This document shows, piece by piece, positions 38,258 through 46,919 of a DNA stretch of 64,000 bases. Location: positions 56,419 to 120,418 of the forward strand of contig NZ_FMIQ01000003.1 in the NCBI RefSeq assembly GCF_900095695.1, in the 5' to 3' direction. Source of the DNA: Hafnia alvei. Lineage in GTDB: Bacteria; Pseudomonadota; Gammaproteobacteria; Enterobacterales; Enterobacteriaceae. How positions within the stretch are numbered: position 1 is the stretch's first letter; every line of letters starts with the position of its first letter. A program made the translations under genes and the position numbers. The notes below the pieces were generated by a model. The model had not been told where the DNA came from. It made no database searches and saw nothing but the letters and a program-made list of their open reading frames with translations.

Positions 38258-38866
38258 ATGGGTGAAATTACAACTAGGCCTAGAGATATATTTGAATCTC
38301 CTTATGTCAGTAACAATAACACCATGCAGAAAAAACAGGGTGTCGATGACTATGGCATCTCGGGAAATAATAGCGATCAAGATAACCCTTTCGCGTTTGG
38401 TTATTCTGTTCTCAATGACCTTTCATTGGTATTACAACAAATCGCTAATTCGCTCTATGGAAATATAAAGAAGAGTACTGAACGTGCGCGTAATACACAG
38501 GATATGTCTAACCGAATGGATGAGGTTATTGCCGAGGCGGCGAAGGGGGATGACAAAACCCGCAAGCCAGTACCGGACGAAGTCGTCAAGTATATGCGTG
38601 ACAACGGCATCCTCGTTGATGGTGTGACGATTGATGATTACATCAAAACACATGGTGGTGCGGAGGGGCTGGATAAGGGCTCTCTACAGGCCGTCAAAGC
38701 GGCACTGGATAACAGCGCAAACCGTGACACCGATCTGATGACGCAGGGGCAGTTAAGCATTCAGAAAATGACGCAAGAGATCAATGCCGTGATCACTCAA
38801 ATGACAGGGTTGCTCAGCAAGTGGGGGGATTTACTTAGCATGATTGCGCAGAAGATGTTCGGATGA
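38258..38866 (+). CDS. sseB: Translocon filament protein SseB (EspA-like)
   Basis: 202-residue secreted translocator of the SseB/EspA family, which forms the sheath or tip filament bridging needle and host membrane. The family signs are the N-terminal unstructured 40 residues, FAFGYSVLNDLSLVLQQIAN, and the C-terminal coiled coil ending LLSKWGDLLSMIAQKMFG. It is homologous to EseB of Edwardsiella. The stop overlaps the next start (ATGA). Confidence 0.92.
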   Translation: MGEITTRPRDIFESPYVSNNNTMQKKQGVDDYGISGNNSDQDNPFAFGYSVLNDLSLVLQQIANSLYGNIKKSTERARNTQDMSNRMDEVIAEAAKGDDKTRKPVPDEVVKYMRDNGILVDGVTIDDYIKTHGGAEGLDKGSLQAVKAALDNSANRDTDLMTQGQLSIQKMTQEINAVITQMTGLLSKWGDLLSMIAQKMFG

Positions 38867-39378
38867 CGTTGCCTATGGAAAGCCAAGAAACGCAGGCAAT
38901 GCTGCAATTTTTTCAGCGTGGCGGCGCATTGCGCATGTTGCTGGGCACAGATGCCAGCCCCGAACTGGACGTGTTGTTTCGCTATGCCAAGCAACTTGCT
39001 GACGTCGGTGAATATGGCGCGGCAGCGCGGCTATTCAAAGTACTGACGATTTACGACGGATGGTCGTTTGATTACTGGTTTGAACTAGGTATGTGCTGTC
39101 AGGCCGAGCAGGCTTGGGTTGATGCAATTTATGCCTACGAACGAGCGGCTCAAATACGGGTTTCGGCGGCGGCAGTTCCTTGCGCTGCCGGTGAATGTTA
39201 TCTCGCCTGCGGTAACCGCCCGCTGGCGGCCAAAGCCTTTCGAGCAGCGTTGTTGGTGTGCGGAACAGAGCGTGAGGGAGAACAGCGTGATGGCATGGAG
39301 CAGGCGGACATTCGCCAACGTGCGCGGGCGGGCTTAGCGAAAGCAGGAGATGAGCATGAGTGGTTCGACACAGATTGA
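38863..39378 (+). CDS. sscA: Class II chaperone SscA (SycD/LcrH family)
   Basis: 171-residue tetratricopeptide chaperone for the SseC-like translocator. TPR helices: LDVLFRYAKQLADVGEYGAAARLF, WFELGMCCQAEQAWVDAIYAYERAA, AAVPCAAGECYLACGNRPLAA. The length exceeds the usual 157-168 residues only slightly. It is coupled to sseB and overlaps the first codons of sseC. Confidence 0.9.
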   Translation: MTLPMESQETQAMLQFFQRGGALRMLLGTDASPELDVLFRYAKQLADVGEYGAAARLFKVLTIYDGWSFDYWFELGMCCQAEQAWVDAIYAYERAAQIRVSAAAVPCAAGECYLACGNRPLAAKAFRAALLVCGTEREGEQRDGMEQADIRQRARAGLAKAGDEHEWFDTD

Positions 39379-40819
39379 CGGTGTTCCCGATGTCAAAACA
39401 GAGCTTAGTGGCACTCTGCCTAAAATCGCAGTGCAAACCGCGAGCACTTCCAGCGGTGCATTAGGCCACCGTCTTAGCGCCAAATACGGTTTTGATGAGG
39501 AACATGATGGCTTGAAAGGGGAGCAATACGTTAGCCAGCAGCAGGCTGAAAATGCCCTACAGCGGCTAATCGGTGCCGGGACTGCGGGTGCTCGTAACCC
39601 CACGATCCGCGATGTGCTGGAGATGGACCCGATGGTGTTGTCGATGATGATGACGCAGCTCGTGCTAAGCAACTCCGGTAATACGGCCAGTTCTATTTGC
39701 AAGCAGCTAGAGCGTGCAACCGAGCTTCAGGCCGAGCTCCGAAACAAGCAGGTGGCGGAATATCAGGAACAGATCAACAAGGCGGTTGAGCAGGCCGATC
39801 AGGCACGCAAAGCGGGGATCATGAGCGCGGTGTTTGATTGGATCATCGGTGGCGTTGAGGCAGTTATCGGCGTGCTGAAAATAGTGGAGGGCTTTGTCAC
39901 CGCCGATCCTCTGGCGATGGCAGATGGTGCGGCTTATTTTTCCGCCGGTATTGCTGGAATGGTAAAAGCGGGTGCAGAAACGGCGATGGCGCTCGGGGCA
40001 GATAAAGAGACCTGCGGTGAAATCATCAAAGTGGCAGGTATCGTACAAAATACCTGTGAGGGGGTGGCATTAGCGTTGGACGTTATGCAGATTGGCCGCG
40101 GCATTGGGGCGGCTCGAGCGGTAACCAAGTCCGTTGGAGAGGTGCTTGAAAAGGAAATGGGTACGCAGCTGATAGAGGCGGTTGCCAAAGGTGCTGAAGA
40201 TGAACTGAAGGTGCTCGCAGAGAAGGTCGGGCAGGAAGTGGGACGAATGCTGAGTCAAGACTTTGGCATGGCAGTTGAGCGCGAGATGGTTGAGATCGGC
40301 GATATGGCCATTGAGGCCGTGGCGCATAGCGCAGAGTCCGAATTGAATATGGTTGCGCGTATGGGCAAAAGCTTTACGCGCGCTGGAGTCGAAACGCTGG
40401 TGAAAACTGCCGTTGAAACAGCGGGTAAAGAGCTACTCCACAAAGGCGAAGAGATCGTGGCTGAAAAGCTCCGCGACGCGATTTTACAGAAGCTCCGTCG
40501 AAGCATTGTTTCCACCATAATCCGCGACAGTAGCAGTAAAGCGTTGCTGGCAACGCGCGCCTGCGTGGGTGGGGCGAATAAAATCTCTATGTCAGTCGTG
40601 GCGAATAGAACGGCGGAGCTGCAAAGAACCATTGAAAAGCTGATTGTCCAACAAGGCTTTATTGATTTCATGCAGAGCTGGACCGAAGAGCGTAAGAAAA
40701 CACAGCAAAAACGATTAAACGAAGCCTATCAAGATGGCGCGAATGCGATGAGAAGCGCCTCAGACTCGATTGATAACTGTGGCACCGTGCTGGCAAATAT
40801 TGCCGGAGCGCGGGCCTGA
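39356..40819 (+). CDS. sseC: Translocon pore protein SseC (EspD-like)
   Basis: 487-residue hydrophobic translocator that inserts into host membrane. Two hydrophobic stretches (near 160-185 and 200-230, DWIIGGVEAVIGVLKIVEGF and AAYFSAGIAGMVKAG) and long coiled-coil ends are typical of SseC/YopB/EspD. I chose the ATG at 39356, because AGGAG (39345-39349) lies right against the ATG at 39350 but 6 bases before 39356. It overlaps sscA by 23 bases. Confidence 0.92.
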   Translation: MSGSTQIDGVPDVKTELSGTLPKIAVQTASTSSGALGHRLSAKYGFDEEHDGLKGEQYVSQQQAENALQRLIGAGTAGARNPTIRDVLEMDPMVLSMMMTQLVLSNSGNTASSICKQLERATELQAELRNKQVAEYQEQINKAVEQADQARKAGIMSAVFDWIIGGVEAVIGVLKIVEGFVTADPLAMADGAAYFSAGIAGMVKAGAETAMALGADKETCGEIIKVAGIVQNTCEGVALALDVMQIGRGIGAARAVTKSVGEVLEKEMGTQLIEAVAKGAEDELKVLAEKVGQEVGRMLSQDFGMAVEREMVEIGDMAIEAVAHSAESELNMVARMGKSFTRAGVETLVKTAVETAGKELLHKGEEIVAEKLRDAILQKLRRSIVSTIIRDSSSKALLATRACVGGANKISMSVVANRTAELQRTIEKLIVQQGFIDFMQSWTEERKKTQQKRLNEAYQDGANAMRSASDSIDNCGTVLANIAGARA

Positions 40820-40828
40820 GGAGGTGGT

Positions 40829-41566
40829 ATGGCGAATATCGGAATAACCCCCGTATTGGGGCAAAACCCGCTTAACAGCGCGCAACAGAACATAGGAAAT
40901 TCGAACGATCAATTACGGATAGCCGATCGGATACAGATCCAAAACCAATGGCCCGTCAGCGATTCACCCATTAACGATGCACAACGTAGCTCGGCTGCCG
41001 GGGTGAATAAACCGACTCACATTGATGGCAGTGACGCGGTTCGCGCAGGCGGAAGTAAGGCACCGATGGATTTAAACGCTTTTTTTGCGCTGTTTGATGA
41101 AATCTGGAGCAAGTTGCTGATGCTGGCCAAACAATTGCGCGACACCATGCAATTTTATAATCAGAAGAAGCAGGAATTGGGTTGGGGGCTGGAAATTAAC
41201 ACGTTAAAGCAAAGTATGACTGCGATTGATGACAGCTATGAGGCGGCTAAATCAGGTGCTGTTGGCGGCATTTTTTCTGGCTTATTAATGGTTGCGGGCG
41301 CGCCTTTCGGCGAGGTCGGTATGGCGGTAGGAAATGCGACGGGGCAAATAGCGGGAGGAATTGGTAACTGGGTTGCAGGTAGTAAAACCCGTGACGCAGA
41401 TGGAGAGAAAGCCATTGCCGATCTGCAGAATAAAGGGGCGCAGTCTTATGCGAAAACCTTGGATGATACGCTGATAAAAGCCCGTGAGATTATGCAGCAA
41501 ATGATGGATATGGGGCGCAGTTTGGTTGAAGTATTCAGCCAAGTATTGCGCTCAATCTCACGCTAG
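40829..41566 (+). CDS. sseD: Translocon protein SseD (EspB/YopD-like)
   Basis: 245-residue partner of SseC in the translocon pore. One hydrophobic region (about 136-170, GAVGGIFSGLLMVAGAPFGEVGMA) and flanking amphipathic helices fit SseD/EspB. It is about 50 residues longer than Salmonella SseD (195), with the extra length in the hydrophilic N-terminus. Confidence 0.88.
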   Translation: MANIGITPVLGQNPLNSAQQNIGNSNDQLRIADRIQIQNQWPVSDSPINDAQRSSAAGVNKPTHIDGSDAVRAGGSKAPMDLNAFFALFDEIWSKLLMLAKQLRDTMQFYNQKKQELGWGLEINTLKQSMTAIDDSYEAAKSGAVGGIFSGLLMVAGAPFGEVGMAVGNATGQIAGGIGNWVAGSKTRDADGEKAIADLQNKGAQSYAKTLDDTLIKAREIMQQMMDMGRSLVEVFSQVLRSISR

Positions 41567-41581
41567 GGTTCAGGAGTCAGA

Positions 41582-42001
41582 ATGGATGAAATTACGCGTC
41601 TACTGCGTCATGAAGGGCTACATCCACAGCCGACGTTTTTAGCGGGCAGTGGCTTGCTGATAGGGCAGCAGGTGGTGCTTTATCCCTATCAGCTTATTTA
41701 TCGAGTTGAGGATAGCCATCTTATCCTATGCAGTTTTAGCCGAGTCCTTGATAGCGCACCGCACCTATCGTCGTTGTTAAGGTTATGGGGGATCTTGCAG
41801 CGTGTTTTCCACCGTATGCTATGGCTCAAAAGCATCAGGATGCTGGTTATTACGGAGGTATTTGATCCGCAGCTATCGGCTCAGCGCCATCAGTTAGAAC
41901 GCCTGTTATATAAAATGGGGGCGACGGTGGTGCTTAAGGACGGTGACAGTTGGTTAGATATTTCGGCTGACAAACTGCTTCATCAGCGAAAGCAGCGGTA
42001 A
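41582..42001 (+). CDS. sseE: SseE-like protein
   Basis: 139-residue protein matching Salmonella SseE (137 aa) in order and in blocks such as LLIGQQVVLYPYQLIYRVE, IRMLVITEVFD and LYKMGATVVLKDGDSW. SseE is a small cytosolic partner in SPI-2 of unclear role, probably a chaperone; the fold looks class I chaperone-like. It lies between sseD and sscB. Confidence 0.82.
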   Translation: MDEITRLLRHEGLHPQPTFLAGSGLLIGQQVVLYPYQLIYRVEDSHLILCSFSRVLDSAPHLSSLLRLWGILQRVFHRMLWLKSIRMLVITEVFDPQLSAQRHQLERLLYKMGATVVLKDGDSWLDISADKLLHQRKQR

Positions 42002-42056
42002 AGTAAGTTTTGCCAAGTTAATAGCAAAACAATCGATCATTGTATGGAGCTCTTGT

Positions 42057-42497
42057 ATGGATTCAACATCGCATAAACACGGCCAAGATATTTGGCAAAC
42101 CCCCATTATCAAACAGGCGATGGCGCTCGATCCTGAAGAGGTATACGCCCAGGGATATGCGGCTTGGCAAGAGGGATTGTACGATCAAGCACTGATTGAT
42201 TTCAGCTGGTTAGTGATGTCTCAGCCATGGAGTTGGCGCGCTCACGTGGCCTTAGCGGGGGCATTAATGATGCAAAAAGAGTACGTAATGGCAATGAACT
42301 ACTACGGCTATGCGCTAATGCTTGATGCCTGTCATCCTGAACCGGTTTATCAGATGGGGGTTTGCCTAGAAGCGATGGGGGAAACTTCTGCGGCAAGAGA
42401 GGCGCTGCAAACGGCGCTGACCATGAGCTATGACGATCCTTCATACAGCGATGTTCGCGCAAATGCGGAGCTGATGCTGAGTCATCTGCTGACCTAA
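42057..42497 (+). CDS. sscB: Class II chaperone SscB
   Basis: 146-residue TPR chaperone (SycD family) in the position of SscB, which serves SseF in Salmonella. TPR-like helices: YAQGYAAWQEGLYDQALIDFSWL, WRAHVALAGALMMQKEYVMAMNYYGYAL, PEPVYQMGVCLEAMGETSAARE. It directly precedes the sseF-like gene, the expected client. Confidence 0.88.
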   Translation: MDSTSHKHGQDIWQTPIIKQAMALDPEEVYAQGYAAWQEGLYDQALIDFSWLVMSQPWSWRAHVALAGALMMQKEYVMAMNYYGYALMLDACHPEPVYQMGVCLEAMGETSAAREALQTALTMSYDDPSYSDVRANAELMLSHLLT

Positions 42498-42549
42498 CGT
42501 TATGCCTGGTCGATTTTTACCAATAACGAGATGAGTTTGGAGGTTGATT

Positions 42550-43365
42550 ATGAGTCATCTGATTAGCGCAGTTCCGCCGTTCGCGAATACAGACGGCAAT
42601 AGCCACGCTTCTGATGTGAGCGTTAGGGCGAGTATGATCCCTACGCTCATGCCGCCGGGCAGCGAGAGAACCGCGCCTGAAAACATCCTTAGCGATGCGA
42701 CCCAGCTAAAACGTAAAGCCTACACGGGGTACTTTATCCAACATTTGGTCCGGTTTGCCATGTCCGCGACCTCTTTTGGACTTGCCATTGCAGCCTCGGT
42801 ACTTTCTGGCGGGGCGGGTATTCCCATTGCCGTGGTGGCCGGTACGGCGATGATTATTGCCGCAGGCGATGCCTGCTGTGCGCTGTATAACCTCATTCAA
42901 GTTCGCAACGATCGCGAGCCGCTGCAAACCAGCAATGATTGTATTGTGCTATTAGTCAAAAAGCTGATGCAGAGCGGCTGCTCTAGGTCTGAACGCTCGG
43001 CCGAGGTTATCGGCGACGTGGCTTCCTTTGTGATAAGAGCCGGTGTTGCTCTCTCTTCTGTGCTTTTCCCTCAATTTTTACCTGCCGCACATTTATCCGG
43101 CAGCACGGCCGAAACCTTGGGGAATATCTCGGTTGGGATCACCGGTTCGCTCACCGTGATTGGTGGTTTGTTAGATATCCACACGGCTCACATCGAACGT
43201 AGACAGAAAGATGCCGTGGCAGCGCCAACGAGTGAAGAAACGCAGACCCAAACAGACGATAGTGCATTGAGTGACGAAATGATTCAAACCATGGTGAATC
43301 AGCTGGTTGACTGCTATCAGCGTTATCGCGCGCAACATAATGAATTTCAGGCTAGCCCTGCATGA
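42550..43365 (+). CDS. sseF: SseF-like effector
   Basis: 271-residue protein with a hydrophilic N-terminus (1-55) and two hydrophobic segments (about 57-100, LVRFAMSATSFGLAIAAS and GGAGIPIAVVAGTAMIIAA; and about 155-205). In Salmonella SseF sits in the vacuole membrane with SseG and tethers it to the Golgi. The ATG at 42550 follows GGAGG (42539-42543); the frame opens two codons earlier at TTG. It shares its core organisation with the next gene, as SseF and SseG do. Confidence 0.78.
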   Translation: MSHLISAVPPFANTDGNSHASDVSVRASMIPTLMPPGSERTAPENILSDATQLKRKAYTGYFIQHLVRFAMSATSFGLAIAASVLSGGAGIPIAVVAGTAMIIAAGDACCALYNLIQVRNDREPLQTSNDCIVLLVKKLMQSGCSRSERSAEVIGDVASFVIRAGVALSSVLFPQFLPAAHLSGSTAETLGNISVGITGSLTVIGGLLDIHTAHIERRQKDAVAAPTSEETQTQTDDSALSDEMIQTMVNQLVDCYQRYRAQHNEFQASPA

Positions 43366-44078
43366 TAGACGGTATACGCGCTAGCCAAGTTTCAGCAGTG
43401 GATGAAGAAACGCGACAAATGCTGCAAAGGCTGGTCGATCAATTGCCCATCCCCGTTTTACCTAAACCACAACGCGTTGAGCCTGTTCAGAGCGCGATTT
43501 CTTGTGAGACTGGGCAAAAAAGTATGCTTGCAAGCCTTGCGAAACGCGCGATCAGCGTTTTTCCTCCGGCGCTATTCATCTGGCAAGCAGTCGTCCTTGG
43601 GGGGCAGATTTTATGCTGTAGCGCAGGTATCGTGCTCGCGGTGCTCAGCGGAGGGGCGGCCCCGTTGCTGGTGTTGGCAGGGGTTGGATTAGCCATTGCG
43701 ATTGCCGATATTGCTTGCCTGATTTACCACCAAAAACACAGTTTGCCGATGGGGCATGACAGCATTGCCAATGCGGTCTATTACATAGCAAGGCATTTCT
43801 ATGATGAGCAGAAATGCCAAAATGTAGGCTCAATGGTATCTCTAGGATCACGCGCGTTGCTAACGGTTGCCGTGATTGGTCAGCCGCTGGTGTGTTCTTC
43901 TTTGGGACTAAGCCTGCCGATATTTCGCCTACTGAACAATGCGGCCTACGGTGCGCTGGCGTTTATGCGCTACGGCGCAGCGGGGTGTCCTGTCACTGGA
44001 CAGCAGGTTAGTGTGCCTTTCTTCCGTCTACTGGCACACCTCTTCCCTCGCGATGAATCTCAGCGCACTGGAACATAA
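43362..44078 (+). CDS. sseG: SseG-like effector
   Basis: 238-residue membrane-targeted protein with hydrophobic segments near 60-110 and 155-200. DIACLIYHQKHSLPMGHDSI parallels DACCALYNLIQVRNDREPLQ in the preceding gene, showing that the two are paralogs, as are SseF and SseG of SPI-2. Coupled to sseF by ATGA. The expected role is acting with SseF at the pathogen vacuole (inference from SPI-2). Confidence 0.78.
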   Translation: MIDGIRASQVSAVDEETRQMLQRLVDQLPIPVLPKPQRVEPVQSAISCETGQKSMLASLAKRAISVFPPALFIWQAVVLGGQILCCSAGIVLAVLSGGAAPLLVLAGVGLAIAIADIACLIYHQKHSLPMGHDSIANAVYYIARHFYDEQKCQNVGSMVSLGSRALLTVAVIGQPLVCSSLGLSLPIFRLLNNAAYGALAFMRYGAAGCPVTGQQVSVPFFRLLAHLFPRDESQRTGT

Positions 44079-44183
44079 TGATTCAGGCAAACACCCGATA
44101 GGTAACACCACACCAGCGGCCATAATGCCTATAGCGGGTGGTCGACGATGACCAAATTTGCCCGCTTATATCGGGAGGTCATT

Positions 44184-44399
44184 ATGGATATTCAGCAAAT
44201 TATCAATACGCTATCGCGTCTGGCACATCAGGCTGGGCAGGCGGTTGAAGATAAAATGAATGGCCAGGATTTAACGAATCCTGAGGCCATGCTCAAAGCC
44301 CAATTTGCCGTGCAGCAATATTCCACCTTTATCAACTACGAGAGCGCGATGATTAAAACCATCAAAGATATGCTCAGTGGGATTATTTCCAAAATATGA
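44184..44399 (+). CDS. ssaG: Needle subunit SsaG (SctF)
   Basis: 71-residue needle protomer, the Salmonella length. MDIQQIINTLSRLAHQAGQA and QQYSTFINYESAMIKTIKDM match SsaG nearly throughout. The frame opens at 44148, but the ATG at 44184 after GGGAGG is the right start. Overlaps ssaH by 4 bases (ATGA). Confidence 0.96.
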   Translation: MDIQQIINTLSRLAHQAGQAVEDKMNGQDLTNPEAMLKAQFAVQQYSTFINYESAMIKTIKDMLSGIISKI

Positions 44400-44641
44400 C
44401 ATTAACTGACAACGAGCGGCGATTGTTGGTTGAAACCGCATTTGCTGGGATAAACCACGGGCTGCACAGGCAGGTTCGCGCCATGCTGCCTGCAGTGCCG
44501 TATTTAGTACCGGATAAAGAAATGCGGGCGGTTTGTTTAGCCGTGTTGCTTGCGGGCCTTGATGAGCCTGAACTAGCACGGCAAACCTTAGTAGATATCA
44601 CTCTTCCTGAAGCTGAACTATTGAGAAACCATTTATTCTGA
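44396..44641 (+). CDS. ssaH: SsaH (SctG-like needle co-chaperone)
   Basis: 81-residue protein with VRAMLPAVPYLVPDKEMRAV and LAVLLAGLDEPELARQTLVD matching Salmonella SsaH. By analogy with YscG/SctG it binds the needle subunit SsaG, with SsaE, before export. A TPR-like helical protein. Coupled to ssaG. Confidence 0.88.
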   Translation: MTLTDNERRLLVETAFAGINHGLHRQVRAMLPAVPYLVPDKEMRAVCLAVLLAGLDEPELARQTLVDITLPEAELLRNHLF

Positions 44642-44660
44642 TCGATACAGGAGTTTGCTT

Positions 44661-44936
44661 ATGAGCATGATTAATAATGCGGCGGCGGTCGACTACGCTG
44701 CAACATCTAGCGCTATCAATGCCCCCAAATTAAGCGAAGCAAGCAGCGAAAAGATCTCGGCATTTAACCAGTTGTTGTATGCCGGTACCCCGCCGGGCGA
44801 TGTGGGAGCATTATCAGCACCACAGATGTTAATGCGACAGGCGGCGACGCTCGGAACCACCGTAGGCGTTGATTTGAGAGCAAAGATCGCCGGATCGGTG
44901 TCTCAGTCGGTTAATAAACTGGCCAATATGACATGA
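44661..44936 (+). CDS. ssaI: Inner rod protein SsaI (SctI)
   Basis: 91-residue inner rod (needle adaptor). The C-terminal half, with MLMRQAATLGTTVGVDLRAKIAGSVSQSV, fits SctI proteins. The ATG at 44661 is preceded by CAGGAG; the frame opens two codons earlier at a TTG. Overlaps ssaJ (ATGA). Confidence 0.9.
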   Translation: MSMINNAAAVDYAATSSAINAPKLSEASSEKISAFNQLLYAGTPPGDVGALSAPQMLMRQAATLGTTVGVDLRAKIAGSVSQSVNKLANMT

Positions 44937-45652
44937 AACGGTTACGCCATGCGTTGCTCCTCGCGCTGGTTTTACTGCTGACAGGGTGCCGAGTTGAGCT
45001 TTACAGCGCACTGCCTGAAGACGATGCCAATCAGATGTTGGCTATTCTGATGCAGCATCATATTGATGCTGAAAAACTGACAGCAGAAGACGGTATCACG
45101 CTGCGGGTGGAAAAATCACAGTTCATCAATGCGGTTGAACTACTGCGCTTAAATGGCTTTCCACGCCGCAGCTATATCTCTGCAGACACCATGTTTCCGC
45201 CAAATCAACTCGTGGTCTCACCGGCTGAAGAGCAGCAAAAAATCCTGTTTCTCAAAGAGCAACGTATCGAAGGCATGCTAAGCCAGATGGACGGTGTGGT
45301 TCACGCCGATGTGACCATTGCGTCCCACGGGCCTGACGAAGAAGGGGCGACAGGGCCTTCATCGGTGGCGGTATTTATTAAATTTTCGCCTCAGGTCAAC
45401 CTCGAGTCTTTCCGCGTACAGATAAAAAATCTGGTGGAAAAATCGATCCCCAGCGTACAGCAAGATCAAATCAGTATTCTCATGCAACCGGCTGAATTTA
45501 GGATGCAAAGTGCGGTAAACGCAACCGAAGAACCCCAGTGGAGGGCGATACAATGGTTAACCTTGCATCGGCGGTCCTTGATACCTGCATTGATTCTGGC
45601 GATTTTTGCTCTCACCGTTCTGATGTGGATGACGTGGCGCAAAAGGCGATAA
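44933..45652 (+). CDS. ssaJ: Inner-membrane ring lipoprotein SsaJ (SctJ)
   Basis: 239-residue lipoprotein of the YscJ/PrgK family. The signal peptide ends with lipobox LLTGC (Cys19). Two periplasmic ring domains (YSALPEDDANQMLAILMQH; LKEQRIEGMLSQMDGVVHAD) precede a C-terminal helix (about 212-235). The next gene starts 100 bases before its end. Confidence 0.95.
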   Translation: MKRLRHALLLALVLLLTGCRVELYSALPEDDANQMLAILMQHHIDAEKLTAEDGITLRVEKSQFINAVELLRLNGFPRRSYISADTMFPPNQLVVSPAEEQQKILFLKEQRIEGMLSQMDGVVHADVTIASHGPDEEGATGPSSVAVFIKFSPQVNLESFRVQIKNLVEKSIPSVQQDQISILMQPAEFRMQSAVNATEEPQWRAIQWLTLHRRSLIPALILAIFALTVLMWMTWRKRR

Positions 45653-46239
45653 CCGCCGGCACGGTTGATGATGCTGTTTTGTGCCTACACCGCTATCTGT
45701 GGACTCCTGCACGTTATGCTCATCCGCGATGGCTCGAGTCGCTGGGTTTCTCGCCGAAAGAGAGCTGGCGCTATGGGGAGTGCCCGCCGCTAGATCGCTG
45801 CTTAAACCTCGCTTTACAGAGACGCAGAGGGACACCACGGCTGCCGGCGCAGATTAACGAGCGCCAGCGGCGCATGGTAAAAATGGTATCCAATATCAAC
45901 GCGTTTGCGCTGGCGATAGGCTTGCTCAAACTAGGATGCAACGACTACTTCCTATTGCCTGACTATCGGCTGGCAATTTTACGCTGGTTAGATGAGTCGT
46001 TGATTTGGCAGCTATTTGGCCTGTGCCAAGGCAAAAATAGAGCGGTGTTTTCCCCTTCAGAGATGATCGACAACGCATTCAATCTTGGTATCTCCGTGCT
46101 TCATCATGCAGCTCAAGACGACGCTGTTCTCTATGCAATACTGATTACGTTGCCGCCGTGCGAGCGTGCGTTATGGCCATCGGTGCCTAGGCTTGCAATG
46201 AATTTATTGGAGCGAACGCTATGCGCCAAATTCCGCTGA
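45553..46239 (+). CDS. SctK-position protein, sorting platform accessory
   Basis: 228-residue protein between ssaJ and ssaK, the place of STM1410 in SPI-2 and of SctK (OrgA/YscK) in other systems. It contains RYAHPRWLESLGFSPKESW and CERALWPSVPRLAMNLLERT, in keeping with SctK proteins, which link the C-ring pods to the inner ring. The start at ATG 45553 has GGAGGG 8 bases upstream and overlaps ssaJ by 100 bases in another frame. Confidence 0.7.
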   Translation: MVNLASAVLDTCIDSGDFCSHRSDVDDVAQKAITAGTVDDAVLCLHRYLWTPARYAHPRWLESLGFSPKESWRYGECPPLDRCLNLALQRRRGTPRLPAQINERQRRMVKMVSNINAFALAIGLLKLGCNDYFLLPDYRLAILRWLDESLIWQLFGLCQGKNRAVFSPSEMIDNAFNLGISVLHHAAQDDAVLYAILITLPPCERALWPSVPRLAMNLLERTLCAKFR

Positions 46240-46919
46240 CCGAACTTGATTGGCAACCGCCATCGGGGCGAATTATCCCCGCTGAGTTATTAGCCGTTGT
46301 GTATCGGCAGGCTGACAGTAAGCGCCGCGCCCACCAAGACGCCGTGGCTATTGTTAATGCGGCGCGGCGGAAGGCGGAAAGCATGATCCGCAGCGCGCGC
46401 AAAACCTGTAGCCAAATGAATGAGAAGACGCGCCACGAATTAGAGCAACTGCGGCAGGACACGCTTAGCCGCTGTGAATCCCAGTGGTTGCAAACGCACA
46501 TTACTTATTTATTGCAGGATGAAGCGCTGGAGCGGGCATTGATGCATGCAGTTTCGGACCGCATTCATTACAGCATTGAACAGGTGCTTACCGCATGGTT
46601 TGACCAACAGCCCGATGACAAAACTCTTTGCGCTCGATTAGCTAAGCAGGCTGAGCTGATGGCGTCTGAAGGGGCTTTAACGCTGCATTTTCATCCTAGC
46701 CAACAGGAAAATGTACGCGCAGCGCTGGGTTCGCGTTTCACCTTGGTTCTTGAGCCAGAATTCTCCCACGATCACGTGATTTTAGCGTCTCCCCAACTCT
46801 CAGTGGCATTTTCCCTGAGCAATCATTTTCAACAGTTGCTGACGTGGTTACGTTCCCCTCAGCGAGAAGCCGGAGAGCAAAATGAGAGTATCGGACATCA
46901 CACCGGCGATGAACCATGA
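46221..46919 (+). CDS. ssaK: Stator protein SsaK (SctL)
   Basis: 232-residue SctL protein that links the ATPase SsaN to the C-ring. A charged helical N-terminal region (AIVNAARRKAESMIRSARK) precedes the C-terminal globular domain with LTLHFHPSQQENVRAALG, as in YscL/FliH. Overlaps neighbours on both sides. Confidence 0.88.
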   Translation: MRQIPLTELDWQPPSGRIIPAELLAVVYRQADSKRRAHQDAVAIVNAARRKAESMIRSARKTCSQMNEKTRHELEQLRQDTLSRCESQWLQTHITYLLQDEALERALMHAVSDRIHYSIEQVLTAWFDQQPDDKTLCARLAKQAELMASEGALTLHFHPSQQENVRAALGSRFTLVLEPEFSHDHVILASPQLSVAFSLSNHFQQLLTWLRSPQREAGEQNESIGHHTGDEP

